Positions 28,375 to 36,714 of a stretch of DNA of 64,000 bases are shown here, piece after piece. The DNA lies in NCBI RefSeq assembly GCF_003850245.1, contig NZ_CP031015.1, positions 2,604,001 to 2,668,000 on the forward strand, in the 5' to 3' direction. How positions within the stretch are numbered: the stretch's first letter is position 1; every line of letters starts with the position of its first letter. A model generated the notes under the pieces. That model made no database searches. It had not been told where the DNA came from and was given only the letters and a program-made list of their open reading frames with translations. Origin of the DNA: Microbacterium sp. ABRD28. Lineage in GTDB: Bacteria > Actinomycetota > Actinomycetes > Actinomycetales > Microbacteriaceae. The position numbers and the translations under genes were made by a program.

Positions 28375-28681
28375 GATCCGGCGGCGCGACGACGTCGTCG
28401 AGATCGTTCTGAGCGGCCGGATCGACCGCGACGCGGCTGCCGCGCTGGAAGAGGCCGGCATCGCGGCATCCGAGGGTCCCCCCGCCTCGATGCTCCTCGA
28501 TTTCTCGGGAGTCGACTACATCAACTCCACGGGCATCGCGTTGATCGTCGCGCTCCTGGCTCGCGCCCGCGCCCAGCGGATCGCCGTCCGGGCGACCGGC
28601 CTGACGGAGCACTACCGTCACATCTTCGACATCACCCGGTTGAGCGATTTCATCGAAATCGTCCAACCGACCCCGAGCTAG
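28358..28681 (+). CDS. STAS-domain antagonist 1
   Basis: STAS protein of 107 aa with phospho-serine site DYINSTGIALIVALL. ATG 28358 is chosen because AGGGGAC precedes it and the STAS fold starts directly; it lies 17 bases inside the end of the phosphatase-kinase gene. Expected to be phosphorylated by an anti-sigma kinase such as the HATPase domain encoded just upstream and dephosphorylated by the fused SpoIIE domain. The two STAS genes in tandem differ in the loop: NSTGIA here, NSGGIG in the next. Confidence 0.9.
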   Translation: MSLSHEIRRRDDVVEIVLSGRIDRDAAAALEEAGIAASEGPPASMLLDFSGVDYINSTGIALIVALLARARAQRIAVRATGLTEHYRHIFDITRLSDFIEIVQPTPS

Positions 28682-28689
28682 GAATCGAC

Positions 28690-29052
28690 ATGGGATCGGC
28701 ACACATGGCGGTCACCCGCCCCGCACCCGGCGCCGCCGAGATCGCGATCGTGGGTGACGTCACCGCCGCATGCGAAGACGACCTCATGACCGCTCACGAA
28801 GAGGCCTCCGACGCCGGCGCGACCGTGATCGTCCTGGACTTCGCGCAGATGGAGTACATGAACAGCGGCGGCATCGGCATGCTCGTGACCCTTCTCGTCC
28901 GCGCGCAGCGACGCCAGCAGCGCATCGCCGCCGTGGGACTCACCGACCACTACCGACAGATCTTCGAGCTGACCCGGCTCGATGAGGCGATCGTGCTGCA
29001 CGACGACACCGCCTCGGCGCTCCGCGCGCTCGCCCCGAAGGAGGGACGGTGA
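28690..29052 (+). CDS. STAS-domain antagonist 2
   Basis: STAS protein of 120 aa, phospho-site MEYMNSGGIGMLVTLL, with an extra 15-residue N-terminal lead. It resembles STAS 1 closely in the C-terminal half (LTDHYRQIFELTRLDEAI against LTEHYRHIFDITRLSDFI), pointing to tandem duplication. An AGGA site precedes the ATG, 8 bases after the stop of the previous gene. Two antagonists for one kinase suggest a branched or graded switch. Confidence 0.9.
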   Translation: MGSAHMAVTRPAPGAAEIAIVGDVTAACEDDLMTAHEEASDAGATVIVLDFAQMEYMNSGGIGMLVTLLVRAQRRQQRIAAVGLTDHYRQIFELTRLDEAIVLHDDTASALRALAPKEGR

Positions 29053-29786
29053 TGGACGGGCCTGTCGGCAATGCGCCACGGGATGCCGCGAACTGGGCAC
29101 GGAAGGTCGACCGCCTCCAGGTCACCGATCCCGCCGAGCCGCACGGCTACAACATTGAGGGCAAGCGAGTGGCGGGTCCGATGAACGGCTTCGGCCGGCT
29201 GTGGCAGCGCCTGTACCTCGCCGATCTGGGCACGACGGTCACGCCTGAGGCCGTCGTGGCAGACTGGCGCGCGCACTTCGGCGACTACTGGCCGCGCATG
29301 GGCCGCTTCCACAGTTCGCTCTCCACCATCCAGCCGGGCGATGTCACCGCGCTGACCGCGGGCGGTGTGACGACCGGGATCATGGTCCTCTACGCCGACG
29401 ACACGTCGTTCACCTTCCTCACCCCGGAGGGCCACATGTTCGCGGCGATGATCACGTTCTCGGCGGATAAGGAGGCCTCTGAGAAGGATGCCGCGGAGCG
29501 GACGATCGCGCGGATCTCGATGCTCCTGCGCTGCTCCGACCCGCTCTTCGAGAGCATGTGGCCACTCGCACGGCGCGGCGAAGACGTCTTCTGGCCGGGG
29601 GTCCTCCGCAATCTCGCGCGCGCCCACGGAGTGACCGAGGTGACCATCACTGAGCGGACGGTCTGCGTGGATCGTCGACGCCTCTGGGCCAATTGGCGGA
29701 ACATCCGCCACAACAGCGGCATCCGTACGGTCGTCCACGCTCTCTCCGCGCCGATCCGTCGCGCCCGGGCGGGAAGGACGACCTGA
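29049..29786 (+). CDS. Conserved protein of unknown function in the SpoIIE/STAS operon
   Basis: Protein of 245 aa, no signal peptide or membrane segment. I do not recognise a named domain. Notable segments: MNGFGRLWQRLYLADLG, then VVADWRAHFGDYWPRMGRF, GIMVLYADDTSFTFLTPEGH and AAMITFSADK, with an aromatic-rich core that could be a START/SRPBCC-like or lipid-binding fold; that is a guess. ATGA overlap with STAS 2 and TGATG overlap with the next gene fix it firmly in the operon, so it is probably part of the same signalling unit. Confidence 0.78.
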   Translation: MMDGPVGNAPRDAANWARKVDRLQVTDPAEPHGYNIEGKRVAGPMNGFGRLWQRLYLADLGTTVTPEAVVADWRAHFGDYWPRMGRFHSSLSTIQPGDVTALTAGGVTTGIMVLYADDTSFTFLTPEGHMFAAMITFSADKEASEKDAAERTIARISMLLRCSDPLFESMWPLARRGEDVFWPGVLRNLARAHGVTEVTITERTVCVDRRRLWANWRNIRHNSGIRTVVHALSAPIRRARAGRTT

Positions 29787-30907
29787 TGGCGGCGCGCGAG
29801 GTCGGACGGCGGGCGGGCATCCTGATGCTGTTCGCCGGCTACCTCGCGCTCTGCGGGCTGACGATCGCCTCGACAGGCGAGACCTGGAGCCTTGTGGCGT
29901 GGGGAGGGTTCGCCGCCGTCGGGGCACTCCTGCTCCTGCGCCGCTCCGGCAACGCGATCGGGCGCATCCTCCTCGGGCTCGCCGTGTACTGGGGCCTCTA
30001 CGGGGCGTTCACGATTCCGAGGGTCGCTGAGGAGCTGCCTGTCGTCTTCGAGCTCACGCTGTCCTCCCTCGGGTACGGCGTGTGGATGCTGCTGCCCGTC
30101 CTCATCGTCGTCTTCCCCACCGGCCGGGTGACCACCCGGCTCGGCAGGATCGTGACGGTCCTCGCGCTGGGCGTCGTCGCGATCGTCGTGACCGCCGCCG
30201 CAATCCATCCCGGGCCGCTCGCCTTCTCGGAGCGCCCGAACCCCCTCGGCATTCCGGCGGCGGCCCCGCTGTCGGCGGTCGTCCTCGGCGACGACACCTT
30301 CCTGGCGGTTCCTCTCGTCGGGGCCGTTGCCCTGGTGGACCTCGTCCTCCGGTGGCGGCGAGCGGACGGACCGACGCGACTGCAGTTCCGGTGGCTGGCG
30401 TACGGAACCGCCGTCACCGTGCTGATCCTCGGCAGCTCGCTGCTGTTCGAGGATCCGCTGCTTCTCGTCACGGTGGCGTTGACCCTCGGGATCAACGCGA
30501 TCCCCGTCGCGATCTGGATCGCCGTGACGCGGCACGGGCTCTACGAGATCGGCCGGGTCGTCTCGCGGACGGTCTCGTATGCGATCGTGACGGCCGTCGT
30601 CATAGGCATCTACGTGGTGGCGGTCACCTCGACCACATGGCTGGTCCCCGACCTTCCCGCCCTCGGCGTCGCGGTGGCGACCCTGGCCGCGGCAGCGATC
30701 TTCCTCCCCGTCCTCCGCGTCGTGCAGCGTCGCGTCGACCGGCGCTTCGATCGCGAGCACTTCGACGCGCAGAAGACGGTCGACGGCTTCGGCGAGCGCC
30801 TTCGCACCGGCACCGACCCCGCCGCCACGAGCGATGATCTCCTCGCTGCGGTCGAGGGCACGCTCCAGCCTCGAACGCTCGGGATCTGGGTCGGGGGTGC
30901 GACGTGA
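29786..30907 (+). CDS. Membrane protein, kinase-less sensor module, paralog 1
   Basis: Integral membrane protein of 373 aa with about nine to ten helices and a short cytoplasmic tail (RVDRRFDREHFDAQKTVDGFGERLRTG). The segment AVTRHGLYEIGRVVSRTVSYAIVTAVV is typical of the sensor membrane half of certain actinobacterial histidine kinases (YDIDRVISRTLVY type), yet no HisKA or HATPase domain follows. A TGATG overlap couples it to the unknown gene upstream. The tail ends in a conserved short domain shared by all three paralogs (LLAAVEGTLQPRTLGIWV). Function is unknown; signal reception at the membrane is inferred from context. Confidence 0.82.
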   Translation: MAAREVGRRAGILMLFAGYLALCGLTIASTGETWSLVAWGGFAAVGALLLLRRSGNAIGRILLGLAVYWGLYGAFTIPRVAEELPVVFELTLSSLGYGVWMLLPVLIVVFPTGRVTTRLGRIVTVLALGVVAIVVTAAAIHPGPLAFSERPNPLGIPAAAPLSAVVLGDDTFLAVPLVGAVALVDLVLRWRRADGPTRLQFRWLAYGTAVTVLILGSSLLFEDPLLLVTVALTLGINAIPVAIWIAVTRHGLYEIGRVVSRTVSYAIVTAVVIGIYVVAVTSTTWLVPDLPALGVAVATLAAAAIFLPVLRVVQRRVDRRFDREHFDAQKTVDGFGERLRTGTDPAATSDDLLAAVEGTLQPRTLGIWVGGAT

Positions 30908-32064
30908 GGACCGCTCCTCACCGTCGCGGGGCTCCCTGGGCGGCCGTCGCGGGTGCGACCCTGATCCTCGCGGCGATCACCCTCGCGATCAGCGCCGTCG
31001 CCTCCGGCATCATGGCCGACACCGTGGCATCCGTTATGACCACCCTCGTCGTGACCGCCCCCTCGATCGTCGTGGGGGCACTTCTCCTTCTTCGCCGGCC
31101 GTTCCTGTGGGTCGGCGCCCAGCTCGTCGCCGTCGGTGCGGTGCCCTTGATCACCACCGTCTGGGCGATTCCCTTGTGGCTGGCCGACACCGTCTGGACT
31201 ATCGTGCCGAGCGCGATCTCGTGGCCGTTCTGGCTCATCGCGCCGCTGCTTCTGGCGTTCACCTTCCCCGATGGCAGGGCGCTCTCGCGGTGGTGGCGGC
31301 TTGCCCTCTGGGCCGTTCCGGCGGTCGTCGCGGGGTGCCTCGCCGGCATCCTCCTGTCTCCGTCGGAGTGGCGGTACTCGGGGCTCGAACCGCCCCCGCT
31401 TCCCGGGGAAGCTGTAACGACCGCCGTCTCCGTCGTCAGCATGGCGGGGCTGCTGGGCGTCCTCGTGCTCGCCGTGATCTCGGTGCTCCTCCGCTATCGC
31501 CGCGGTGACGACGTCGAGCGCCTGCAGGTGCGGTGGCTGGGGCTCGGATTCCTCATCCTGCCGATCGGGATGGTCCTGGCGCTCGTCAGCGCGGCCCTGC
31601 TGGGTGAGGCCGCCGTCATCGGTTCGGTCTTCCTCGCAGCCACCGCCCTCGCTCTCCCGCTGGCCATCTGGGTGGCGGTGACCCGTCACGGTCTCTACGA
31701 GATCGCACGGGTGGTCTCGCGGACGGTGTTGTATGCGATCGTCACCGCCATGGTCGTCGGCATCTACGCGGTTGTCGTCACCTCGGTGACGTGGCTGCTC
31801 CCCGGCCTTCCGGCCCTCGGCGTGGCGCTTGCGACGCTGGTGGCCGCCGCCGCGGCGCTTCCGGCGCTGCGGCTCGTCCAGCGCCGGATCGACCGGCGGT
31901 TCGACCGCGCGCACTACGACGCGGACGAGGTCGTCGGGGCGTTCGGAGAGCGACTGCGCACCGGCACCGACCCCCTGACGACACCGGATGACCTCACGCG
32001 CGCCGTCGAGCGGACCCTTCAGCCGACCTCCATCGGCATCTGGACGACGGGGGCGCGGCGATGA
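30904..32064 (+). CDS. Membrane protein, kinase-less sensor module, paralog 2
   Basis: Paralog of the previous product, 386 aa, start GTG overlapping the preceding stop as GTGA. Shared signature: AVTRHGLYEIARVVSRTVLYAIVTAM, tail RIDRRFDRAHYDADEVVGAF and terminus ERTLQPTSIGIWTTG. N-terminal helices are less similar, so the three copies may differ in what they sense or bind. There is no kinase domain. The operon's STAS and phosphatase-kinase proteins are the obvious cytoplasmic partners. Confidence 0.82.
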   Translation: MRTAPHRRGAPWAAVAGATLILAAITLAISAVASGIMADTVASVMTTLVVTAPSIVVGALLLLRRPFLWVGAQLVAVGAVPLITTVWAIPLWLADTVWTIVPSAISWPFWLIAPLLLAFTFPDGRALSRWWRLALWAVPAVVAGCLAGILLSPSEWRYSGLEPPPLPGEAVTTAVSVVSMAGLLGVLVLAVISVLLRYRRGDDVERLQVRWLGLGFLILPIGMVLALVSAALLGEAAVIGSVFLAATALALPLAIWVAVTRHGLYEIARVVSRTVLYAIVTAMVVGIYAVVVTSVTWLLPGLPALGVALATLVAAAAALPALRLVQRRIDRRFDRAHYDADEVVGAFGERLRTGTDPLTTPDDLTRAVERTLQPTSIGIWTTGARR

Positions 32065-33245
32065 GCGGGCGCCGTCGCACGGTCTCGCGGACGGCGGCGT
32101 GGCCGGCGATTGTGGTCGGCGGGCTGGTGTGCGCAATGCTCGCCGTGACGGCCGTCACCTCGTTCGTGCGAGATCGTCCAGGGCCCGAGTCGGCACCGTT
32201 CCTCGTCCTCCTCGCCGTCTTCGTCGGCGTCGGCTCGCTGCTGGCGTGGAAGCGCCCGGGCAATCCCATCGGGTGGCTGCTGCTGGTCATCCCGGGCCTG
32301 TTCGCCCTGGCAACGCCCGCGATGCTTCTCGGTGAGGCCCTGCTCGATCCGGCTCCCTCTGTCTCGGCCTGGCTCTTCTGGTACGGGTACGACCGGGAGG
32401 ACACGTGGATCTGGCTGCCGCCGATCGGACTGCTGCTCACCCAGATCCCGCTGCGATTCCCCGACGGCGCCCTCCCCTCGCCGCGATGGCGGTGGTTCTC
32501 GTGGTTCACCATCATCACGCTCGTCGTGGTCAGCGCCGTGCTCTCCACCGCGTCGGCGGAGGTGTACCCCGGCGTTCCGAATCCCGTCCACAGCGGAGCC
32601 CTCCCCGGTGAGCCGGTCGCCATCGTGGTGTGCTTCGGCGCCCTCGCCGTCGCCTTCGTCGGATCTCTGGCGTCGCTCGCGGCCCGGTACCGGAGCGCGG
32701 GCGAGATGCAGCGTGCGCAGCTGCGGTGGATGCTGTGGGCGGTATGTCTCGTCGTGGTCATCCTGATCTCCAGCTGGGTCGTCGCAGACGACTGGGCGGG
32801 GGCGAACACCCTCGTGCTCGTCTCGTACGGGCTGATCCCCGTCGCGATCGCGATCGCGGTGCTGCGCTACCGCCTGTACGAGATCGACCGGGTCATCTCT
32901 CGCACCTCGGCCTATGTGCTCGTCACCGCATCCGCGGTGTCGATCTACGCGCTGGTGGTCACGTCGGTTGCGTGGCTGCTGCCGGATGCGACGACACTCG
33001 GTGTGGCCCTGGCCACCCTGATCGCGGCGGCGGCCTTCCTGCCGCTTCTCCGCGTGGTACGTCGACTTCTCGACAGACGCTTCAACCGGACGCAGTACAA
33101 CGCCGAACGCGTGGTCGACGCCTTCGGCGAACGCCTCCGGACCGGCGCCGACCCCCACACCGCGGCCTCCGATCTCGCCGACGCCGTCGACCGGACTCTC
33201 GAGCCTTCGGTCGTCGGCGTTTGGACGCGGCCGCAGGGGTCGTGA
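32061..33245 (+). CDS. Membrane protein, kinase-less sensor module, paralog 3
   Basis: Third paralog, 394 aa, ATGA overlap with the previous gene. Signature: AVLRYRLYEIDRVISRTSAYVLVTAS, tail LLDRRFNRTQYNAERVVDAFG and terminus DRTLEPSVVGVWTRP. It has an extra hydrophilic loop after the third helix (WYGYDREDTWIWLPP). Last gene of the operon; a strong hairpin at 33342-33375 follows. Three kinase-less sensor-like proteins in tandem is the unusual trait of this cluster. Confidence 0.82.
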   Translation: MSGRRRTVSRTAAWPAIVVGGLVCAMLAVTAVTSFVRDRPGPESAPFLVLLAVFVGVGSLLAWKRPGNPIGWLLLVIPGLFALATPAMLLGEALLDPAPSVSAWLFWYGYDREDTWIWLPPIGLLLTQIPLRFPDGALPSPRWRWFSWFTIITLVVVSAVLSTASAEVYPGVPNPVHSGALPGEPVAIVVCFGALAVAFVGSLASLAARYRSAGEMQRAQLRWMLWAVCLVVVILISSWVVADDWAGANTLVLVSYGLIPVAIAIAVLRYRLYEIDRVISRTSAYVLVTASAVSIYALVVTSVAWLLPDATTLGVALATLIAAAAFLPLLRVVRRLLDRRFNRTQYNAERVVDAFGERLRTGADPHTAASDLADAVDRTLEPSVVGVWTRPQGS

Positions 33246-33341
33246 CGTGCCCTCAACCGCCGCGAGCCGTCAGAAACCGCTGCTTCCGCCGCCTCCGAGC
33301 AGCAGTTCTCGACGGGTCGCGGCAGATAACACCGTCCAACG

Positions 33342-33375
33342 GAGAAGAGCCCGCCCTCCGGGGCGAGCTCTTCTC
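33342..33375. terminator. Bidirectional hairpin terminator
   Basis: Stem GAGAAGAGC / GCTCTTCTC plus inner CGCCC / GGGCG, loop TCCG, with a single mismatch. It lies after the membrane-protein operon (plus strand) and after tRNA-Ala (minus strand), serving both. Confidence 0.75.
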
Positions 33376-33382
33376 GGTGTGG

Positions 33383-33455
33383 TGGACCTGAGGGGATTCG
33401 AACCCCTGACCTCTTCATTGCGAACGAAGCGCGCTACCAACTGCGCCACAGGCCC
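33383..33455 (-). tRNA. tRNA-Ala (anticodon CGC)
   Basis: 73 bases fold into a full cloverleaf: acceptor GGGCCTG/CAGGTCC (one G-U), D stem GCGC, anticodon stem CTTCG/TGAAG with loop TTCGCAA giving anticodon CGC, and T arm AGGGG TTCGAAT CCCCT. CCA is not encoded. It reads GCG codons, common in this GC-rich genome. Confidence 0.95.
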
Positions 33456-33521
33456 GAGAACCTCCGTTACATTATCACCCCCGCCGGGCGACCGACGAAT
33501 GCCGTCCGGCCCGCCCGGGGA

Positions 33522-34427
33522 TCACGCGCCGGCGGCGCGACGCTCGAGCAGGCGACGAACGTGATCTTCGATCTCGGCATCGTCGACGTAGCCCATCCGA
33601 GCGAAGTTCGGCCCCGGCTGCACGGCGCGCGCAGCGCGGGCGACCTCGATCGACGGGGGGCGCTGGGCCTCGGCGCGCATCCGCGCCGCTTCGGCGACCG
33701 CGGCCTGCCGGAGCTCCTCGCGGGCGTCTTCGACGTCGCGCACCGCAGCGGCCTGCGAGCCCGCCGACACGGTGAGAGGCTTCGGCAGCTCGCGCGGTGC
33801 CCACACCGCCCGCTGGCGGGAGGTCGGGAGCGCGACATCCTGCACCACCGGCGCCTGACGGGCGATGGGAACAGTGGATGCCGCAGACCTGCGTGCCACC
33901 CGCACGGCGACGCGAGCCATCTGCGCCAGAACCGAGAGTGCCACCACGACGAGGCTCAATCCCCCGACGAGTGCGCCGATCGATCCGGTCGACACGGTCA
34001 GCCAGGCGCCCCATCCGGCGAGACCCAGGCCACCCAGACCCAACGTCGTCGCAACAAGCCGCACGCGGCGCCGAGCACGGGCCTGTCGGGCTTCGGGAGC
34101 AGCTTTGGCGGCGGCCTTCTCGGCGCGTGCCCGTTCGAGATCGACGCGGGCCTGTTCGAGTGCGGCCTCCTCGCGTTCGGCCATCGCGCGTTTGGCGAGC
34201 TTCTGCTGCGCTGCCGCCGTGCGGGCCGACAGCTCGAGGTGCACCTCGGCCGGCGTCTCACTCGTCTCTGCGAGGACGCGCAGGGCCTGGTTCAGTCGCA
34301 CGGCGTTTCGTTCTGCGGCGTCGAACTGACGACGGCTGTGCCATGAGGGCAAGAGGTAGACCAGCCACAGCAGCACCGCCACGAGCACGATCACCCCGCC
34401 ACCCAGCACCTGTCCGCCCATGCGCAT
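33522..34427 (-). CDS. Membrane protein with coiled-coil region, unknown function
   Basis: Protein of 301 aa. N-terminal helix (GGGVIVLVAVLLWLVYLLP), then a long Ala/Glu/Arg-rich coiled coil (about 30-115: ERNAVRLNQALRVLAET, REEAALEQARVDLERARAEK), a pair of helices (VRLVATTLGLGGLGLAGWGAWL; GALVGGLSLVVVALSVLAQMA), and a cytoplasmic tail with RMRAEAQRPPSIEVARAAR. ATG at 34427, with an alternative two codons later. I recall similar proteins as conserved hypotheticals in Microbacteriaceae; no function is known to me. It stands alone between tRNA-Ala and the DUF222 gene. Confidence 0.75.
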   Translation of the reverse strand: MRMGGQVLGGGVIVLVAVLLWLVYLLPSWHSRRQFDAAERNAVRLNQALRVLAETSETPAEVHLELSARTAAAQQKLAKRAMAEREEAALEQARVDLERARAEKAAAKAAPEARQARARRRVRLVATTLGLGGLGLAGWGAWLTVSTGSIGALVGGLSLVVVALSVLAQMARVAVRVARRSAASTVPIARQAPVVQDVALPTSRQRAVWAPRELPKPLTVSAGSQAAAVRDVEDAREELRQAAVAEAARMRAEAQRPPSIEVARAARAVQPGPNFARMGYVDDAEIEDHVRRLLERRAAGA

Positions 34428-34528
34428 AACGGTATGCGACACCGGCACCCCGGCCCGGCAAGGCGGTGCGTGTCGCGGTGTCTCATGCGGCTGCGCACGA
34501 AGAATGCTCCTGCCGCGCCGGTTCGACC

Positions 34529-35905
34529 TCAGAAGGGTGCGGGTTCGTGGGGGTCGTCGGCGGGTTCGTCGGTGATCCGGAATTCGCCGGTGAAGGTGGT
34601 CCATTTCACCCACAGGTCGTCGGGGACGTCCTCCTCCGGTGAGAAATGCACCCCATGGCCCGGTGGGTTGTCGGTGTAGACCCGCCCTGTGGGGGAGGTC
34701 CACTCGATGACCCCGCCGTCGAGTTGTTTCACCTTCCAGGCGGTGAACTGTTTCATGCTGTGGTGTCGTTGGCACAGGCAGCAGAGGTTGCAGATCTCGG
34801 TTCTCCCGCCGAGGGCGGCGTCGTGATTGTGGTCGACCTCGCATGTGCGGGCGGGCATCCGGCACCCCGGCCACCGGCAGTGCTTGTCGCGGCCCTTCAG
34901 GAACAGGACCATCGCCCCAGTCGGGCGGTACTGGTCCACTGCCATCGTCAACCCCGTCACCGGATGGACGAGCAGCCGCTCCCACACCCCGTCGCTGTTC
35001 CCCGCGAGCAGTCGTGCCGTCTCAGCGTCGATCGGTCCCACCCCGGCGAGATCGCACGGGACATCGCTCTGCCCCATGAGAGCCATCACGGGGATCACGA
35101 CCTGCACTTTCGCGGTGATCGCCCCCAGCCCACCGGCGCTGTCGCCGCAACCGGTCGGCTCAAGGCTCGGGGCGGAGGTGAGGAGCATGTCGGCGAACAC
35201 GTCGGCACGGACCTCGTCCAGAGACCGGGTGTCACCCGATCCCGGTTCCCGAGAGGCGATGACCTCGTTCGCCTGATCAGTGACCCGCTGGAAGATCCCC
35301 TCCACCAGCACCGTGGAATGCACCGACCGCAACTCCGACATCCCCTCCCCGAGGCTGTACCGGACGATCCTCCGCTCCCGAAACGCCCCCGCATGCCGCT
35401 CCGTCAGAGTCCGCGGGTGCATCCGTTCCGCGAGGATCTCCAGATCCGCACGCGCACGACCCGGCGTCTCGTCCAGGCAGATCTCCGCCGCGAGCTGATC
35501 GAACTCCCCCGTCACCTCCGGCGGCAGGCGCCGCCCGACATCCTCCACCACCGCGACATGCGCCCGCGTGATCAGCCCCTTCTCCCAGCAGTGCACCGTC
35601 GCCGGGTAGTCGTTCACCAGCGCGTACGCGGTGTCGATCTGGCGCTGCACCGACCGATCCGACAACCGCACCGCCGCGGCGATCTCCGCCGCCACACCCC
35701 GCAACGCCATATCCCGATCCCGCACCACCGCCGACGACCCCTCCGCCAGCCGCGCCGCGAACGCCCCCGCCGCAGCCAACACCCGTGCCTGCGCGGCCTC
35801 CGCCGCCGCCAACGCGACCTGCGCGGCCTCTACCTCACCGAGGATCCCCGTCAGCTCAGACCGGTCCTCGTCACTGAGGAGAGTGAGCCGCGGGTTCGAA
35901 CGCAT
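34529..35905 (-). CDS. DUF222 / HNH endonuclease domain protein
   Basis: Protein of 458 aa. The N-terminal 300 residues are DUF222 (13E12-repeat family; AVRLSDRSVQRQIDTAY, CWEKGLITRAHVAVV); the C-terminal part is an HNH nuclease-like domain with two Cys pairs (CRWPGC, CEVDHNHDAALGG, then EICNLCCLCQRHHSMK). Such genes are repeated many times in Actinobacteria and are linked to mobile or repeat DNA; their role is unsettled. All HNH residues appear intact. No inverted repeats were seen at its ends. Confidence 0.85.
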   Translation of the reverse strand: MRSNPRLTLLSDEDRSELTGILGEVEAAQVALAAAEAAQARVLAAAGAFAARLAEGSSAVVRDRDMALRGVAAEIAAAVRLSDRSVQRQIDTAYALVNDYPATVHCWEKGLITRAHVAVVEDVGRRLPPEVTGEFDQLAAEICLDETPGRARADLEILAERMHPRTLTERHAGAFRERRIVRYSLGEGMSELRSVHSTVLVEGIFQRVTDQANEVIASREPGSGDTRSLDEVRADVFADMLLTSAPSLEPTGCGDSAGGLGAITAKVQVVIPVMALMGQSDVPCDLAGVGPIDAETARLLAGNSDGVWERLLVHPVTGLTMAVDQYRPTGAMVLFLKGRDKHCRWPGCRMPARTCEVDHNHDAALGGRTEICNLCCLCQRHHSMKQFTAWKVKQLDGGVIEWTSPTGRVYTDNPPGHGVHFSPEEDVPDDLWVKWTTFTGEFRITDEPADDPHEPAPF

Positions 35906-36046
35906 GTATGAATCATGGCACCACCCTCCGACATTCGACCTCGAAACCTTGAATCACAGGTTGAAGCAGATCGCTGACGGCAGGGGTGGCATCGGGACAC
36001 CACGCACGCCGTGGGCGCAGGCGGCACGAACCACAGGCGATCCGGG

Positions 36047-36676
36047 TCAGGCGTGAAGTCGGTCCGCGGGCGGAATCGTCGCCGCATCCTGCGGAACACG
36101 CCCTTCGAGCCACCGGGCAAGCACTCCCCCGGGAACGTCCTCGCGCACCAGCGCGAAGCAGTAGTGATCGCGCCAGTCCCCGTCGATGTGGATGTACCGG
36201 CGCCTGAGACCCTCGTAGCGGAACCCGAGTTTCTCCACCACGCGCAGACTCGCCCGATTCTCGGGCCGGATGCAGATCTCCATCCGGTGCAGCCGCGCCT
36301 CCGTGAAGCACACGTCAGTCGCCAGCGCCACAGCGGTGGGCGTGATCCCGCGTCCCGCGAACCGCTCGCTCACCCAGTACCCGATGGTGGCGGTCGCCAG
36401 AGACCCCCGCGCGATCCCCCACACATTCAGCTGTCCGGCGATCTCGCCGTTGTACTCCATGACGAAGGGGATGCCGGCGCCGTCACGGTACTGCTGCAGC
36501 AGACGGCGGATGCCCGCGCGCATGTCGAACGACACCGGACCGTCGGGGCTGGTGGCCTCCCACGGGCGAAGCCATGACCGATTGGTCAACAGCTCGTTCT
36601 GCACGACCCGCGCATCGCGCTGGCGGATGAGCCTGATCGCGATCGGGCCGTGGTGACGAGGGGCTGACAGGTCCAC
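36047..36676 (-). CDS. GNAT-family N-acetyltransferase, RimJ-like
   Basis: GNAT protein of 209 aa. RimJ/RimL pattern: IRLIRQRDARVVQNELLTNRSWLRPWEA, GYWVSERFAGRGITPTAVALATD (acetyl-CoA loop), HRMEICIRPENRASLRVVEKLGFRYEGLRRRYIHIDG and DWRDHYCFALVRED. It acetylates a protein N-terminus or small amine; the ribosomal S5 target of E. coli RimJ is not assured. The GTG at 36676 has GGGGGG upstream. It lies next to galU on the same strand with a 38-base gap. Confidence 0.86.
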   Translation of the reverse strand: MDLSAPRHHGPIAIRLIRQRDARVVQNELLTNRSWLRPWEATSPDGPVSFDMRAGIRRLLQQYRDGAGIPFVMEYNGEIAGQLNVWGIARGSLATATIGYWVSERFAGRGITPTAVALATDVCFTEARLHRMEICIRPENRASLRVVEKLGFRYEGLRRRYIHIDGDWRDHYCFALVREDVPGGVLARWLEGRVPQDAATIPPADRLHA

Positions 36677-36714
36677 ACACCCCCCTCGCTACGGCGATGA
36701 TGCCGTGTGTCAGG

